Origin: an uncultured Leucobacter sp.
GTDB taxonomy: Bacteria; Actinomycetota; Actinomycetes; Actinomycetales; Microbacteriaceae
Direction of reading: 5' to 3'
Length of the DNA: 16,369 nucleotides
Assembly (NCBI GenBank): GCA_937872275.1
Contig: CALMSE010000167.1
Span: forward strand, 1 to 16,369
Shown here: positions 6,705 to 13,969 of the stretch, piece after piece
Numbering within the stretch: the first letter of the stretch is position 1
How the letters are laid out: each line of letters opens with the position of its first letter
Made by a program: the position numbers and the translations under genes
The notes under the pieces: generated by a model
The model's input: only the letters and a program-made list of their open reading frames with translations
Told to the model about the DNA's origin: nothing
Database searches by the model: none

Positions 6705-8051
6705 TCACTCCCGGTACTCGGTGGGGATCGCGGGGTCGCCGCGGGTGAGGCTCATGGCGACGGGAGGGAGTCCCGCGACCGCCCGGCGGTGCCGTGCGCG
6801 AGCGGCGGCGATGCCGGCTTCGCCGGTGTGGCCGGGCAGGGCGGCTCCGGCGACGACGAGCGGAGCGAGCACCTCGCGGCCGCGCCCGTCGAACTCGCCG
6901 CCCTCCGTCTCGCCGCCGGGCCCGTCGCCCGTGAAGATCAGCTCGGCCAGCGCGATGCCGTGAGCGTCTTCGAGGCGCCGCACGCTCTTGCGTCCGCCGA
7001 CGGAGGCCTTGCCCGCCGAGCGCTTCGCCACCGGCACCCACTCGCCCTCGTCGCCGGTGCGGGCGACGAGCTTGTAGACCATGCCCATCGACGGGGATCC
7101 CGATCCGGTCACCACGGAGGTGCCGACGCCGAAGCCGTCCACGGGGGAGGCGGCGAGCGCCGCCACCGTGTACTCGTCGAGGTCGTTCGTCACGGTGATG
7201 CGCGTGTTCGTCGCTCCGAGCTCGTCGAGCAGTTCGCGCACCTGCACCACCACGACCGGCAGGTCGCCGGAATCGATGCGCACGGCGCCGAGGCCGGGGC
7301 CCGCGACCTCGACGGCGGTGCGCACGCCCTGCTCGATGTCGTACGTGTCGACGAGGAGCGTGGTGTCGGTGCCGAGGGCCGCGATCTGCGCGGCGAAGGC
7401 CTCGCGCTCGCTGTCGTGCAGCAGGGTGAAGGAGTGCGCCGCGGTGCCCATCGTCGGGATGCCGTAGCTGCGCCCCGCCTCGAGGTTCGAGGTCGAGTCG
7501 AAACCCGCGATGTAGGCCGCCCGGGCCGCCGCGACGGCGGATCGCTCGCCAGTGCGGCGCGAACCCATCTCCGCGAGCGGCTTGCCCGCCGCGGCGTGCA
7601 CCATGCGGCTCGCCGCCGTGGCGACGGCGGAGTCGGTGTTCAGGATGCTGAGTGCGAGCGTCTCGAGCAGCACGCCCTCGGCGAAACTCGACTCGACGGT
7701 GAGGAGCGGCGAGCCGGGGAAGAACACCTCGCCCTCGGGGTAGCCCCAGATGTCGCCCGAGAAGCGGTAGTCGGCGAGCCAGTCGAGGGTCTGCGGGCGC
7801 AGGAATTCCTGCTCGCGCAGCCAATCGAGCTCCCGATCGCCGAAGCGGAAGCGCTCGATCGCCTCGAGCAGGCGGCCGGTGCCCGCGACGACGCCGTAGC
7901 GACGGGCGCCCGGGAGTCGCCGGGCGAAGAGTTCGAACACGCTGCGCCGGTTCGCGGTGCCGGCGGCGAGCGCCGCGTCGACCATGGTGAGCTCGTAGCG
8001 GTCGGTGAGCAGGGCGGTGGAGGCCTCGGGCCGCTCGGTGGAGGTGCGCAC
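6705..8051 (-). CDS. pncB: Nicotinate phosphoribosyltransferase
   Basis: A 448-residue enzyme of the Preiss-Handler NAD salvage pathway. It joins nicotinate and phosphoribosyl pyrophosphate to give nicotinate mononucleotide, with ATP hydrolysis, in the cytoplasm. The N-terminal signature LLTDRYELTM is at 14-23. GTAAHSFTL (202-210) holds the histidine that is phosphorylated in this family (H206 here). RIDSGDLP at 258-265 and FGVGTSVVT at 307-315 are phosphate-binding segments. Length is normal for the actinobacterial type. The GTG start is supported by TAGGCT ending 6 bases upstream. It lies 90 bp downstream of dnaE2 on the same strand but has its own promoter, so it is probably not part of the SOS operon unless transcription reads through. 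Confidence 0.95.
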   Translation of the reverse strand: MRTSTERPEASTALLTDRYELTMVDAALAAGTANRRSVFELFARRLPGARRYGVVAGTGRLLEAIERFRFGDRELDWLREQEFLRPQTLDWLADYRFSGDIWGYPEGEVFFPGSPLLTVESSFAEGVLLETLALSILNTDSAVATAASRMVHAAAGKPLAEMGSRRTGERSAVAAARAAYIAGFDSTSNLEAGRSYGIPTMGTAAHSFTLLHDSEREAFAAQIAALGTDTTLLVDTYDIEQGVRTAVEVAGPGLGAVRIDSGDLPVVVVQVRELLDELGATNTRITVTNDLDEYTVAALAASPVDGFGVGTSVVTGSGSPSMGMVYKLVARTGDEGEWVPVAKRSAGKASVGGRKSVRRLEDAHGIALAELIFTGDGPGGETEGGEFDGRGREVLAPLVVAGAALPGHTGEAGIAAARARHRRAVAGLPPVAMSLTRGDPAIPTEYRE

Positions 8052-8063
8052 GCGGCCAGCCTA
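8052..8063 (-). promoter_or_regulatory. Leaderless promoter -10 of pncB
   Basis: On the minus strand, TAGGCT (8063-8058) is followed by six bases and GTG 8051. It is the same hexamer as before the TagF-like gene at 1077. The -35 position (about 8081-8086) reads TGCGCC, a poor match, and falls inside a 13-bp tandem repeat. Confidence 0.6.
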
Positions 8064-8075
8064 CCCGGCGGCCTC

Positions 8076-8106
8076 CGTCGGGCGCACCCGTCGGGCGCAC
8101 CCGTCG
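8076..8106. repeat. 13-bp tandem repeat, about 2.4 copies
   Basis: CGTCGGGCGCACC occurs twice head to tail (8076-8088 and 8089-8101), followed by CGTCG of a third copy. It lies between the end of dnaE2 and pncB and covers the predicted -35 region of pncB. A CCCGG-CTG-CCGGG inverted repeat (8107-8119) sits next to it and is the only terminator-like element after dnaE2; it has no U-tract. The repeat may be an operator or simply GC-rich slippage. Confidence 0.7.
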
Positions 8107-8141
8107 CCCGGCTGCCGGGGGCTGCCCGGGGAAGCGCTGGA

Positions 8142-11100
8142 TCATTGGAAGTCCCGCGAGGAGACCGCCGCGGGTGCTTCGAGGGCCTCGAACGACTCGG
8201 CGATGACATTGAGCACTCCCTCCCGGGAGCGCTCGAGGGCGCCTGCGACGAGGAGCGCGGGTGCGCCGCGCGCGATCGGGCGGTGGCGGGCCCAGACGTC
8301 GGCCCAGGTCACGATGTTCGTGCTGCCCGCCTCGTCTTCGAGCGTGACGAAGGTGACGCCGCCCGCGGTGGCCGGGCGCTGCCGGTGGGTGACGAGGCCG
8401 GCGACCACGACGCGGGTGCCAGGCGGTGCTTCGCGCAGCCGGTCCGAGCGGATCACTCCGCGCCGCTCGAGCCGTTCGCGCAGCAGGGCCATCGGGTGCA
8501 GGCCGGAGAGCACCCCCGTGGTCCACAGGTCGAGGGCGGTGCGCTCGGCCTCGGTGAGGACGGGCAGCAGGGGCGGCTGCACGTGCACGGAGACGCCGGG
8601 CAGATAGCGCTCGCGATTGGCCTCGGCGGGGGCGGCTGCCCAGAGGGACTCGCGACGGCCCGTGCCGAGGCCTGCGCAGGCCCCCGCGGCGCTCAGCGCT
8701 TCGAGGCGGTGCCGGTCGAGGTCGGCGCGGCGGGCGAGGTCGGGCAGATCGATGAAAGGTCCGCTGTCGCGGGCCGCGGCGATCCGTGCGGCCGTGGCTC
8801 GGTCGATGCCGCGCACCCCGGCGAGCCCCAGGCGCACCGCGAAGGCGGCGTCGCGGCGGTGCCTCGCCGAATCGTCGGGGGCGTCGCGGCGGAACGGCGG
8901 CACCGGGGGCTGCTCGTGCTCCAGACAGGCGGACAGGCCGCTCGGGCGGGGGTGATCCGTCAGCCGCTCGAGCTCGGCCTCCACGGTCGGGTGCTGCACG
9001 TCGGCCGGGTGCACGACGACGCCGTGGCGGCGAGCGTCTTCGACGAGCGTGCGCGGCGAGTAGAAGCCCATCGGCTGCGAGCGGAGCAGGCCTGCGAGGA
9101 ACGCCGCCGGATAGTGCAGCTTGAGCCAGGAGCTCGCGTAGACCAGCAGCGCGAAGCTGAGGGAGTGGCTCTCGGCGAAGCCGAAGTCGGCGAAGGACTC
9201 GATCTGGGCGTAGATGCGTTCGGCCTGATCATCGGGGATGCCGTTCTCCCTCATGCCCGCCATGAGCTTCCCCTTCAGGCTGCCGATCCGCTCGACGCCC
9301 CGCTTCGATCCCATCGAGCGCCGCAGCAGATCGGCGTCCTCGGCGTTGCAGCCGCCCACCGTCATCGCCATCTGCATCAGCTGCTCCTGGAAGAGCGGGA
9401 CCCCGAGCGTGCGTCCGAGCACCTCCCCGAGTGCGGGGTGCGGCGGGTCGGGAGCCTCCTGCTTCCGGCGGCGACGCAGGTAGGGGTGCACCGCGCCGCC
9501 CTGCATCGGGCCGGGACGGATCAGGGCGATCTCGATCACCAGGTCGTAGAACTCGCGGGGGAGCAGCCTCGGCAGCGTGTTCAGCTGCGCGCGGCTCTCC
9601 AGCTGGAACACGCCGATGGCGTCGGCGCGGCAGAGCATGTCGTAGACGCCCGCCTCTTCCCTGGGGATGGTGCTGAGGCTCCAGCACTCGCCGGTGGTCT
9701 CGGCCGCGAGATCCATGGTGATGCGCAGCGCGCTCAGCATGCCGAGGCCGAGCAGGTCGAACTTGACGAGCCCCATCGAAGCGCAGTCGTCCTTGTCCCA
9801 CTGCAGCACGGTGCGATCCCGCATGCGCGCATGCTCGATGGGGCAGACCTCGCCGATGGGGCGCTCGGTGAGCACCATGCCGCCCGAGTGGATGCCGAGG
9901 TGCCGTGGGGCCTTCACGAGCCGGCGGGCCAGCCGCAGCACCTCCTCGGGCACCTCGGCCGCCGCCGCATGCTCGGGGGTGAGGGGCGCGCCCGGCTCGG
10001 GGATCCGGGCCCAGCGCTCCATGCCCTTGGTGAGCTCGCGCTGCTGCTCGGGGCTGTAGCCGAGCGCCTTCGCGGCGTCGCGCACGGCGCTCCGGGGTCG
10101 GTAGCTGATGACATTGGCCACCTGGGCCGCCTTGCGGCGGCCGTAGCGATGGTAGACGTACTGGATCACCTCCTCTCGGCGGTCGCTCTCGAAGTCGACG
10201 TCGATGTCCGGCTCCTCGTCGCGCATGCTGTTCAGGAAGCGCTCGAACGGCAGGTCGTAGAAGATCGCGTCGACCGCGGTGATGCCGAGCACGAAGCAGA
10301 TCGCGGAGTTCGCGGCCGAGCCGCGCCCTTGACAGAGGATCTGCTTGCCCGCGGCGAAGCTGACGATGTCGTGGACGATGAGGAAGTAGCCCGGGAAGTT
10401 CTTCTGCTCGACGACGTCGAGCTCCCGTTCGAGCCTCGCTACGACCTTCGGATCGTCGAGGTCGTAGCGCTGTGCGGCGCCTTCCCACACGAGCTGGCGG
10501 AGCCGACTCATCGGGGTGTGCCCCTCGGGCACCTCGAAGTCGGGCAGCGCGGGGCGCGCGGCCCGGAGGCGGAAGGCCAGCTCCCGCGCGAGCGACGCGG
10601 TGCGCGCGACCGCGTCCCGGTGCCGGTCGAAGCGGCGCAGCATCGCGGCGCCGGATCTCAGCCGCGCGGCCCCCGTCGCGGGCAGATAGGGGTCGAGTTC
10701 GTCGAGGCTGCGGCGCGAGCGGATCGCGGCCATCGCCTCGGCGAGCGGCGCCCCGGCCGCGGTCGCGTAGTGCACGCCCCCGGTCGCGACGGTCGGCAGC
10801 TGGGCCCCGTCCGCCAGCTCGGACAGCCGGTCGCAGCGCACGTCGTCGCCCGGATGGCCGTGATCGGTGAGCTCCACGAAGACGCGGTCGCGACCGAAGA
10901 GGGAGACGAGACGGTCGATCTCCCTCCGCGCCGCGGCCTCGCCGTCGCTGCGATTCGGTGCGGAATCGAGGGCGCGCCGCACCGCGCCCTTGCGGCAGCC
11001 GGTGAGGATCGCCCACTCCCCGCCGGAGGCTGCGGCGAGCGCCTCGAGCTCGTAGCTCGGCCGCCCCTTCTCCTTCCCGGCGAGCTGCGCCTCGGTGATG

Positions 11101-11567
11101 GCCGCGGCGAGGCGGTGGTAGCCGCCCACCCCGACGGCGAGCGCCAGCAGGTGCGTGCCCGCCGGGTCGGCCGCGCCGAGCTGCGGGGCCGCGAGCCCGA
11201 GAGAGAGCTCGGAACCGTAGACCGTGAGCAGCTCGGGGTGCTTCGCCGCCGCCTCGGCGAAGCGCGGGGCGCCGGGGAAGCCGTCGTGATCGGTGAGGGC
11301 GATGCCGTCGAGCCCGAGCCGGACGGCCTCCGCGATGAGCTCTTCGGGCGAGCTGGCGCCGTCGAGGAAGCTGTAGTGGGAATGGACGTGCAGTTCCGCG
11401 TACGGCGCGCGGGGGCCCGGTGGCGGCACGGCGCTCGGCTCGGTCCCGGGGCGGGCGGCCGGCACAGGATCGTCGCCGGGCGCCGCGGCGTTGCCGGGCT
11501 CGGGGAGGCGTCCCGAGAGTCGTCGTTCGAGCTCTCGCCACGTCATCGGCGGATTCTTCCAGCCCAC
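8142..11567 (-). CDS. dnaE2: Error-prone DNA polymerase DnaE2
   Basis: A 1141-residue C-family DNA polymerase alpha homologue of the DnaE2 type, the catalytic subunit of the SOS mutasome that copies past lesions and causes induced mutation. The N-terminal PHP domain carries HVHSHYSFLDG (60-70) and TDHDG (92-96). The polymerase core has GRGSAAN (414-420) and PDIDVDFE (453-460), with D454 and D456 as metal ligands and D604 in KFDLLGL as the likely third. A DnaE2-typical block, ending in SQPMGFYSPRTLVEDARRHG, runs from about 790 to 849. Helix-hairpin-helix-like sequence follows at about 912-965 and an OB-fold at about 1052-1090. Residues 21-55 are a Pro/Ala-rich linker. GTG 11567 gives the family N-terminus MGWKNPP and is preceded by GGAAGGAG. 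Last gene of the imuA'-imuB-dnaE2 operon. Confidence 0.95.
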   Translation of the reverse strand: MGWKNPPMTWRELERRLSGRLPEPGNAAAPGDDPVPAARPGTEPSAVPPPGPRAPYAELHVHSHYSFLDGASSPEELIAEAVRLGLDGIALTDHDGFPGAPRFAEAAAKHPELLTVYGSELSLGLAAPQLGAADPAGTHLLALAVGVGGYHRLAAAITEAQLAGKEKGRPSYELEALAAASGGEWAILTGCRKGAVRRALDSAPNRSDGEAAARREIDRLVSLFGRDRVFVELTDHGHPGDDVRCDRLSELADGAQLPTVATGGVHYATAAGAPLAEAMAAIRSRRSLDELDPYLPATGAARLRSGAAMLRRFDRHRDAVARTASLARELAFRLRAARPALPDFEVPEGHTPMSRLRQLVWEGAAQRYDLDDPKVVARLERELDVVEQKNFPGYFLIVHDIVSFAAGKQILCQGRGSAANSAICFVLGITAVDAIFYDLPFERFLNSMRDEEPDIDVDFESDRREEVIQYVYHRYGRRKAAQVANVISYRPRSAVRDAAKALGYSPEQQRELTKGMERWARIPEPGAPLTPEHAAAAEVPEEVLRLARRLVKAPRHLGIHSGGMVLTERPIGEVCPIEHARMRDRTVLQWDKDDCASMGLVKFDLLGLGMLSALRITMDLAAETTGECWSLSTIPREEAGVYDMLCRADAIGVFQLESRAQLNTLPRLLPREFYDLVIEIALIRPGPMQGGAVHPYLRRRRKQEAPDPPHPALGEVLGRTLGVPLFQEQLMQMAMTVGGCNAEDADLLRRSMGSKRGVERIGSLKGKLMAGMRENGIPDDQAERIYAQIESFADFGFAESHSLSFALLVYASSWLKLHYPAAFLAGLLRSQPMGFYSPRTLVEDARRHGVVVHPADVQHPTVEAELERLTDHPRPSGLSACLEHEQPPVPPFRRDAPDDSARHRRDAAFAVRLGLAGVRGIDRATAARIAAARDSGPFIDLPDLARRADLDRHRLEALSAAGACAGLGTGRRESLWAAAPAEANRERYLPGVSVHVQPPLLPVLTEAERTALDLWTTGVLSGLHPMALLRERLERRGVIRSDRLREAPPGTRVVVAGLVTHRQRPATAGGVTFVTLEDEAGSTNIVTWADVWARHRPIARGAPALLVAGALERSREGVLNVIAESFEALEAPAAVSSRDFQ

Positions 11568-11653
11568 GTCCCGGCTCCTTCCTCTCGCCTCTCTCGATTC
11601 TTTTTCTCTTGTTCCTCACGCGTTTGCCGCGGCCCGTCTTCCGGCCGCGCGGT
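11568..11653 (-). other. imuB-dnaE2 spacer with hairpin and purine-rich leader
   Basis: This 86-bp gap contains a perfect 7-bp inverted repeat, CGCGGCC (11628-11634) and GGCCGCG (11643-11649), with an 8-base loop. In the transcript it is followed by an A/G-rich stretch, not a U-tract, so it does not look like a terminator. I see no LexA box and no convincing promoter, so dnaE2 is probably expressed from the imuA' promoter. The hairpin may mark RNA processing or tune dnaE2 relative to imuB. Confidence 0.5.
11575..11582 (-). promoter_or_regulatory. Strong ribosome binding site of dnaE2
   Basis: On the minus strand, GGAAGGAG is followed by seven bases and GTG 11567. It is the clearest ribosome binding site in the window and fixes the dnaE2 start. 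It ends a long purine-rich stretch of transcript, as expected for an internal operon gene that is not translationally coupled. Confidence 0.75.
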
Positions 11654-13183
11654 TCAGTCGTAGCGCCCCTCGGCGACCCAGCCCCACACCCCGTCGGACC
11701 CGGACCGCTCATAGCGCAGCAGCCAGGCCTCGCCGCTGCGCAGCAGCAGTTGCATGCGGAATCGTGGGCCGGCGGCCGGGACGTTCTCCGTGCCCGCCCA
11801 CCACCTCTCGCGCAGCGGCCAGGGCGCCGACCAGGCTTCCACCGCTGCATCGCCCCCGCCTTCGGCTCCGGCTGCTGCCGACCCCTCCGTCGCCTCCGGG
11901 CGGCGGAGCAGGGCCGGCTCCGCGCTGAGCAGTTCCTCTCGGTCGACGCGAACCTCGCGCCCTGCGCGGTCGGTGAGGAAGACCCGCGGCGGATCCGCGA
12001 GGACGATGCTCGGCGTCGCTCCGTCGAGCCGTCCGGGCCAGGGCCCGCCGCGGGAGCGCGCGTGCGCTTCGGAGCGTGCTGCCGGGCGGGAGGCGGAATG
12101 CGCGGGGGCGCCCCACGGGACCAAGCGCTGCCGATCTGCGCTGAGCCGCCCGCCCAGGAGCTCGCCGGTCCCCACCCCCCGGTATCCGAGGAGGCCCTGC
12201 ACCCGGGTGAGGTGGTGATGGATGCGTTCGCTCGGGGCGGTGCTCCAGAGCCCGGGCTCGTGATCCGCGGCGTGCGCGGTTCGCAGCGGGGTGAGCCGTA
12301 CTTCGGCGATGCCCGCCCCGCCCCGCCCGGCCTCTCCCGGGTGCATGCCGGACGCCTGCCAGCGGATGCGGTTCACGACGTCGGCATCGGTGAAGCGGCT
12401 CGGGTGCGCCCACTGCCGCTCGTGCCGCGCGCCGAGATCGTCGATGAACTCGATGCGCAGCTCGGTGCAGACGAGGCCGTGACCGGTGAGCTCGGCGATG
12501 AACGCCTCGGCGTGCGCCCGGCATGCGAAGGCGAGCCGCTCGGCGTCGTCGAGCGGCGGCTCGAGGCCGAGCGTCGTGGTGACCTCCCTGCGGGTCGGGG
12601 CGGAAGGCGCGGCCCTTCGCCTCGGTTCGAGGCCCCGGGCGAGCCGGTGCGCATCCGCGCCCGATACCCCGAAGCGTTCGAGCACCGCGCCTTCGGGGAG
12701 GGCCGCGAACGCGCCCAGAGTGCGGATGCCGAGCCCCGCCAGCACCTCGGCGAGCTCGGGATCGGCCGCGAGCCCGACGGGCAGCCCTGCGAGAAAGTCT
12801 GCGGTGCGGGCTTCGGCCACGATCCGCACTCGCGGAACGGGGGTCCCATCGGCGGTTCGTCCGTCGGAGACCGCCATCTCGGCGGCGAAGCGCCCGCTCG
12901 CCACGGCGGCAAGGGCCCCGCCGAAGCCCAGCCGCACCGCCGCCTCCGCGATCGCCTCCGCGGCTGCGGCCTCGCCCCCGTAGTAGCGTGCGGGTCCTCG
13001 TGCGCGTACCGTGCAGAGCCCGACCCGCAAGGGCTCCATGCCCGGGATCACCGCCTCGAGCGCCTCGAGCGCGTGCGCCCAGCGCCGGGCGCCGGGCTCG
13101 GCTGCGGGGTCGGTCCCTTCGTCGGGCTCGCCGTCGAGGTCGGGAAGCCGCAGCGCGAGCACGCGATCCGGTGATCCGTTCAT
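11654..13183 (-). CDS. imuB: ImuB, Y-family polymerase-like mutasome adaptor
   Basis: A 509-residue Y-family polymerase homologue of the ImuB type. In mycobacteria ImuB lacks polymerase catalytic residues and acts as a hub binding the beta clamp, ImuA' and DnaE2. Visible landmarks are RVLALRLPDLD (7-17), ARGPARYYGGE (61-71), ASGRFAAEMA (95-104), an HhH-like segment near 146-176, TRVQGLLG (326-333), ADRQRLVPWG (349-358) and the C-terminal WSAPWPLRERWW (451-462). The palm acidic residues of active Y-family enzymes are absent. Compared with remembered ImuB sequences, about 45 residues seem missing between residues 17 and 50, and the clamp-motif position reads EPGLWS (309-314). Start ATG 13183 overlaps the imuA' stop (ATGA), so the two are translationally coupled. 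Confidence 0.9.
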   Translation of the reverse strand: MNGSPDRVLALRLPDLDGEPDEGTDPAAEPGARRWAHALEALEAVIPGMEPLRVGLCTVRARGPARYYGGEAAAAEAIAEAAVRLGFGGALAAVASGRFAAEMAVSDGRTADGTPVPRVRIVAEARTADFLAGLPVGLAADPELAEVLAGLGIRTLGAFAALPEGAVLERFGVSGADAHRLARGLEPRRRAAPSAPTRREVTTTLGLEPPLDDAERLAFACRAHAEAFIAELTGHGLVCTELRIEFIDDLGARHERQWAHPSRFTDADVVNRIRWQASGMHPGEAGRGGAGIAEVRLTPLRTAHAADHEPGLWSTAPSERIHHHLTRVQGLLGYRGVGTGELLGGRLSADRQRLVPWGAPAHSASRPAARSEAHARSRGGPWPGRLDGATPSIVLADPPRVFLTDRAGREVRVDREELLSAEPALLRRPEATEGSAAAGAEGGGDAAVEAWSAPWPLRERWWAGTENVPAAGPRFRMQLLLRSGEAWLLRYERSGSDGVWGWVAEGRYD

Positions 13184-13839
13184 GAGGGCACCAGTTCGAG
13201 GCGGGGGCGGGGCGCGGCTTCGCGCACCGGCGACGAGAGGCCTCCCTCGTCGAAGCGCACGGTGTGATGCAGCAGACCGCGCCGGTCCTCCGAGCGCACG
13301 GCGAGCTCGCGAGTGCGGAGGAGTCCGTGCCCTGCCCCGAGACCGCACCAGCGAGAAGCGGTGACGCGCAGCGTGCAGTTCGCGCGAGGCCAGGCCCCCA
13401 GCACCACCAGGGTGGAGCCGTGGTCCCGCAGCCTGGCGCTCAGCCGCTCCGCCTCCGCGTGGCTCACATGCCCGGGAGTCCGCAGCACCACCGCGGCGAG
13501 CACCTCGCTGAGGGTGCCGGCGATGCCGAGTGCGTGCGTTCCCGGCTCGGGCACCAGGGCGAAGCGATCGAGCGCGATGCCCAGTCGTTCCACCGCCTCC
13601 AGCCCCAGCTCGGGCACTCCGATGGCCCCGCACCAGGAGCCGGAGGCCGAGGCGGCCGAGATCAGCGCCAGGGCGAGGCTCAAAGAACCCTGCACGACGG
13701 TGCTGCCGCCGCGCTGCAGCGCCTCGCCCGGCAGCAGGCCGGCCAGCGCGGACGCCACCGGCAGCCCGTCCTCGGCCCGCAGCGGCTGCATCCGGGAGAT
13801 GCGCCGCTGGAGGTCGCGAACGGTGGCGAGCTGGGTCAT
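13180..13839 (-). CDS. imuA': ImuA'-like SOS mutasome accessory protein
   Basis: A 219-residue protein, first gene of the mutasome operon, assigned to ImuA' by position and by resemblance to the RecA-like ImuA' family. The N-terminus (TVRDLQRRISRMQ, 7-19) is amphipathic. The core has LLPGEALQRGG (35-45), GSWCGAIGVPELG (67-79), LDRFALVPEPG (90-100) and HGSTLVVLGAWPRA (140-153). At the P-loop position (about 43-55) there is no GxxxxGKT/S, so ATP binding looks lost, as expected for ImuA'. In mycobacteria ImuA' binds ImuB and is needed for DnaE2-dependent mutagenesis. ATG 13839 is chosen because a -10 ends 6 bases upstream; an in-frame upstream extension would run through the LexA boxes. The divergence from the family is high enough that position is important evidence. 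Confidence 0.8.
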   Translation of the reverse strand: MTQLATVRDLQRRISRMQPLRAEDGLPVASALAGLLPGEALQRGGSTVVQGSLSLALALISAASASGSWCGAIGVPELGLEAVERLGIALDRFALVPEPGTHALGIAGTLSEVLAAVVLRTPGHVSHAEAERLSARLRDHGSTLVVLGAWPRANCTLRVTASRWCGLGAGHGLLRTRELAVRSEDRRGLLHHTVRFDEGGLSSPVREAAPRPRLELVPS

Positions 13840-13875
13840 GAACACATTATTCGAATATATGTTCGAGTATGTCAA
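13840..13875 (-). promoter_or_regulatory. SOS promoter of imuA'-imuB-dnaE2
   Basis: On the minus strand, TTGACA (13875-13870) is a perfect -35. After 18 bases comes AATAAT (13851-13846), a five-of-six -10, then six bases and ATG 13839. The predicted transcription start coincides with the imuA' start codon, giving a leaderless mRNA. LexA box 1 fills most of the spacer and touches the -10. This is the strongest promoter by sequence in the window, as expected for a gene held off by a repressor. Confidence 0.8.
13851..13866. promoter_or_regulatory. LexA (SOS) box 1
   Basis: TCGAATATATGTTCGA has one mismatch to the actinobacterial/Gram-positive LexA consensus TCGAAC-N4-GTTCGA. It lies between the -35 and -10 of the imuA' promoter, so bound LexA would block RNA polymerase. 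The repressor itself is not in the window; recognition rests on the consensus and on the genes controlled. Confidence 0.88.
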
Positions 13876-13884
13876 GCCGAGAAT

Positions 13885-13900
13885 TCGAATATATGTTCTA
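13885..13900. promoter_or_regulatory. LexA (SOS) box 2
   Basis: TCGAATATATGTTCTA has two mismatches to the consensus. It starts 34 bp from box 1 (about three helical turns) and ends nine bases upstream of the -35. The 16-bp core ATTCGAATATATGTTC is identical in both boxes (13849-13864 and 13883-13898). It probably supports cooperative or tighter LexA binding; it lies about 70 bp from the -10 of the divergent DUF2469 gene. Confidence 0.75.
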
Positions 13901-13924
13901 TTTCTCCGAACGCCGATCATGCAC

Positions 13925-13965
13925 GCGGCGGAGCGCGCCGCCGCCTCCGCGAAGCTCGCGCGGAG
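13925..13965. repeat. Two back-to-back 7-bp inverted repeats
   Basis: The first hairpin pairs GCGGCGG (13925-13931) with CCGCCGC (13938-13944) across a 6-base loop. The second begins at the next base: CTCCGCG (13945-13951) with CGCGGAG (13959-13965) across 7 bases. A 10-bp direct repeat GCGGAGCGCG occurs at 13928-13937 and 13960-13969, the second copy abutting the -10 of the DUF2469 gene. No U-tract follows either. The second repeat covers the expected -35 position of that gene. Confidence 0.6.
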
Positions 13966-13969
13966 CGCG

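Noticed and set aside
6594..11663. Very long open frame (1689 codons) on the plus strand opposite pncB and dnaE2
   Set aside because: It lies antisense to two well-recognised enzymes, has repetitive Arg/Gly/Ala-rich composition typical of GC-driven shadow frames, and shows no protein family likeness.
13840..13920. In-frame upstream extension of imuA' to an ATG near 13920
   Set aside because: It would translate the LexA boxes and promoter; the extra sequence is unlike ImuA' and the -10 lies downstream of it.
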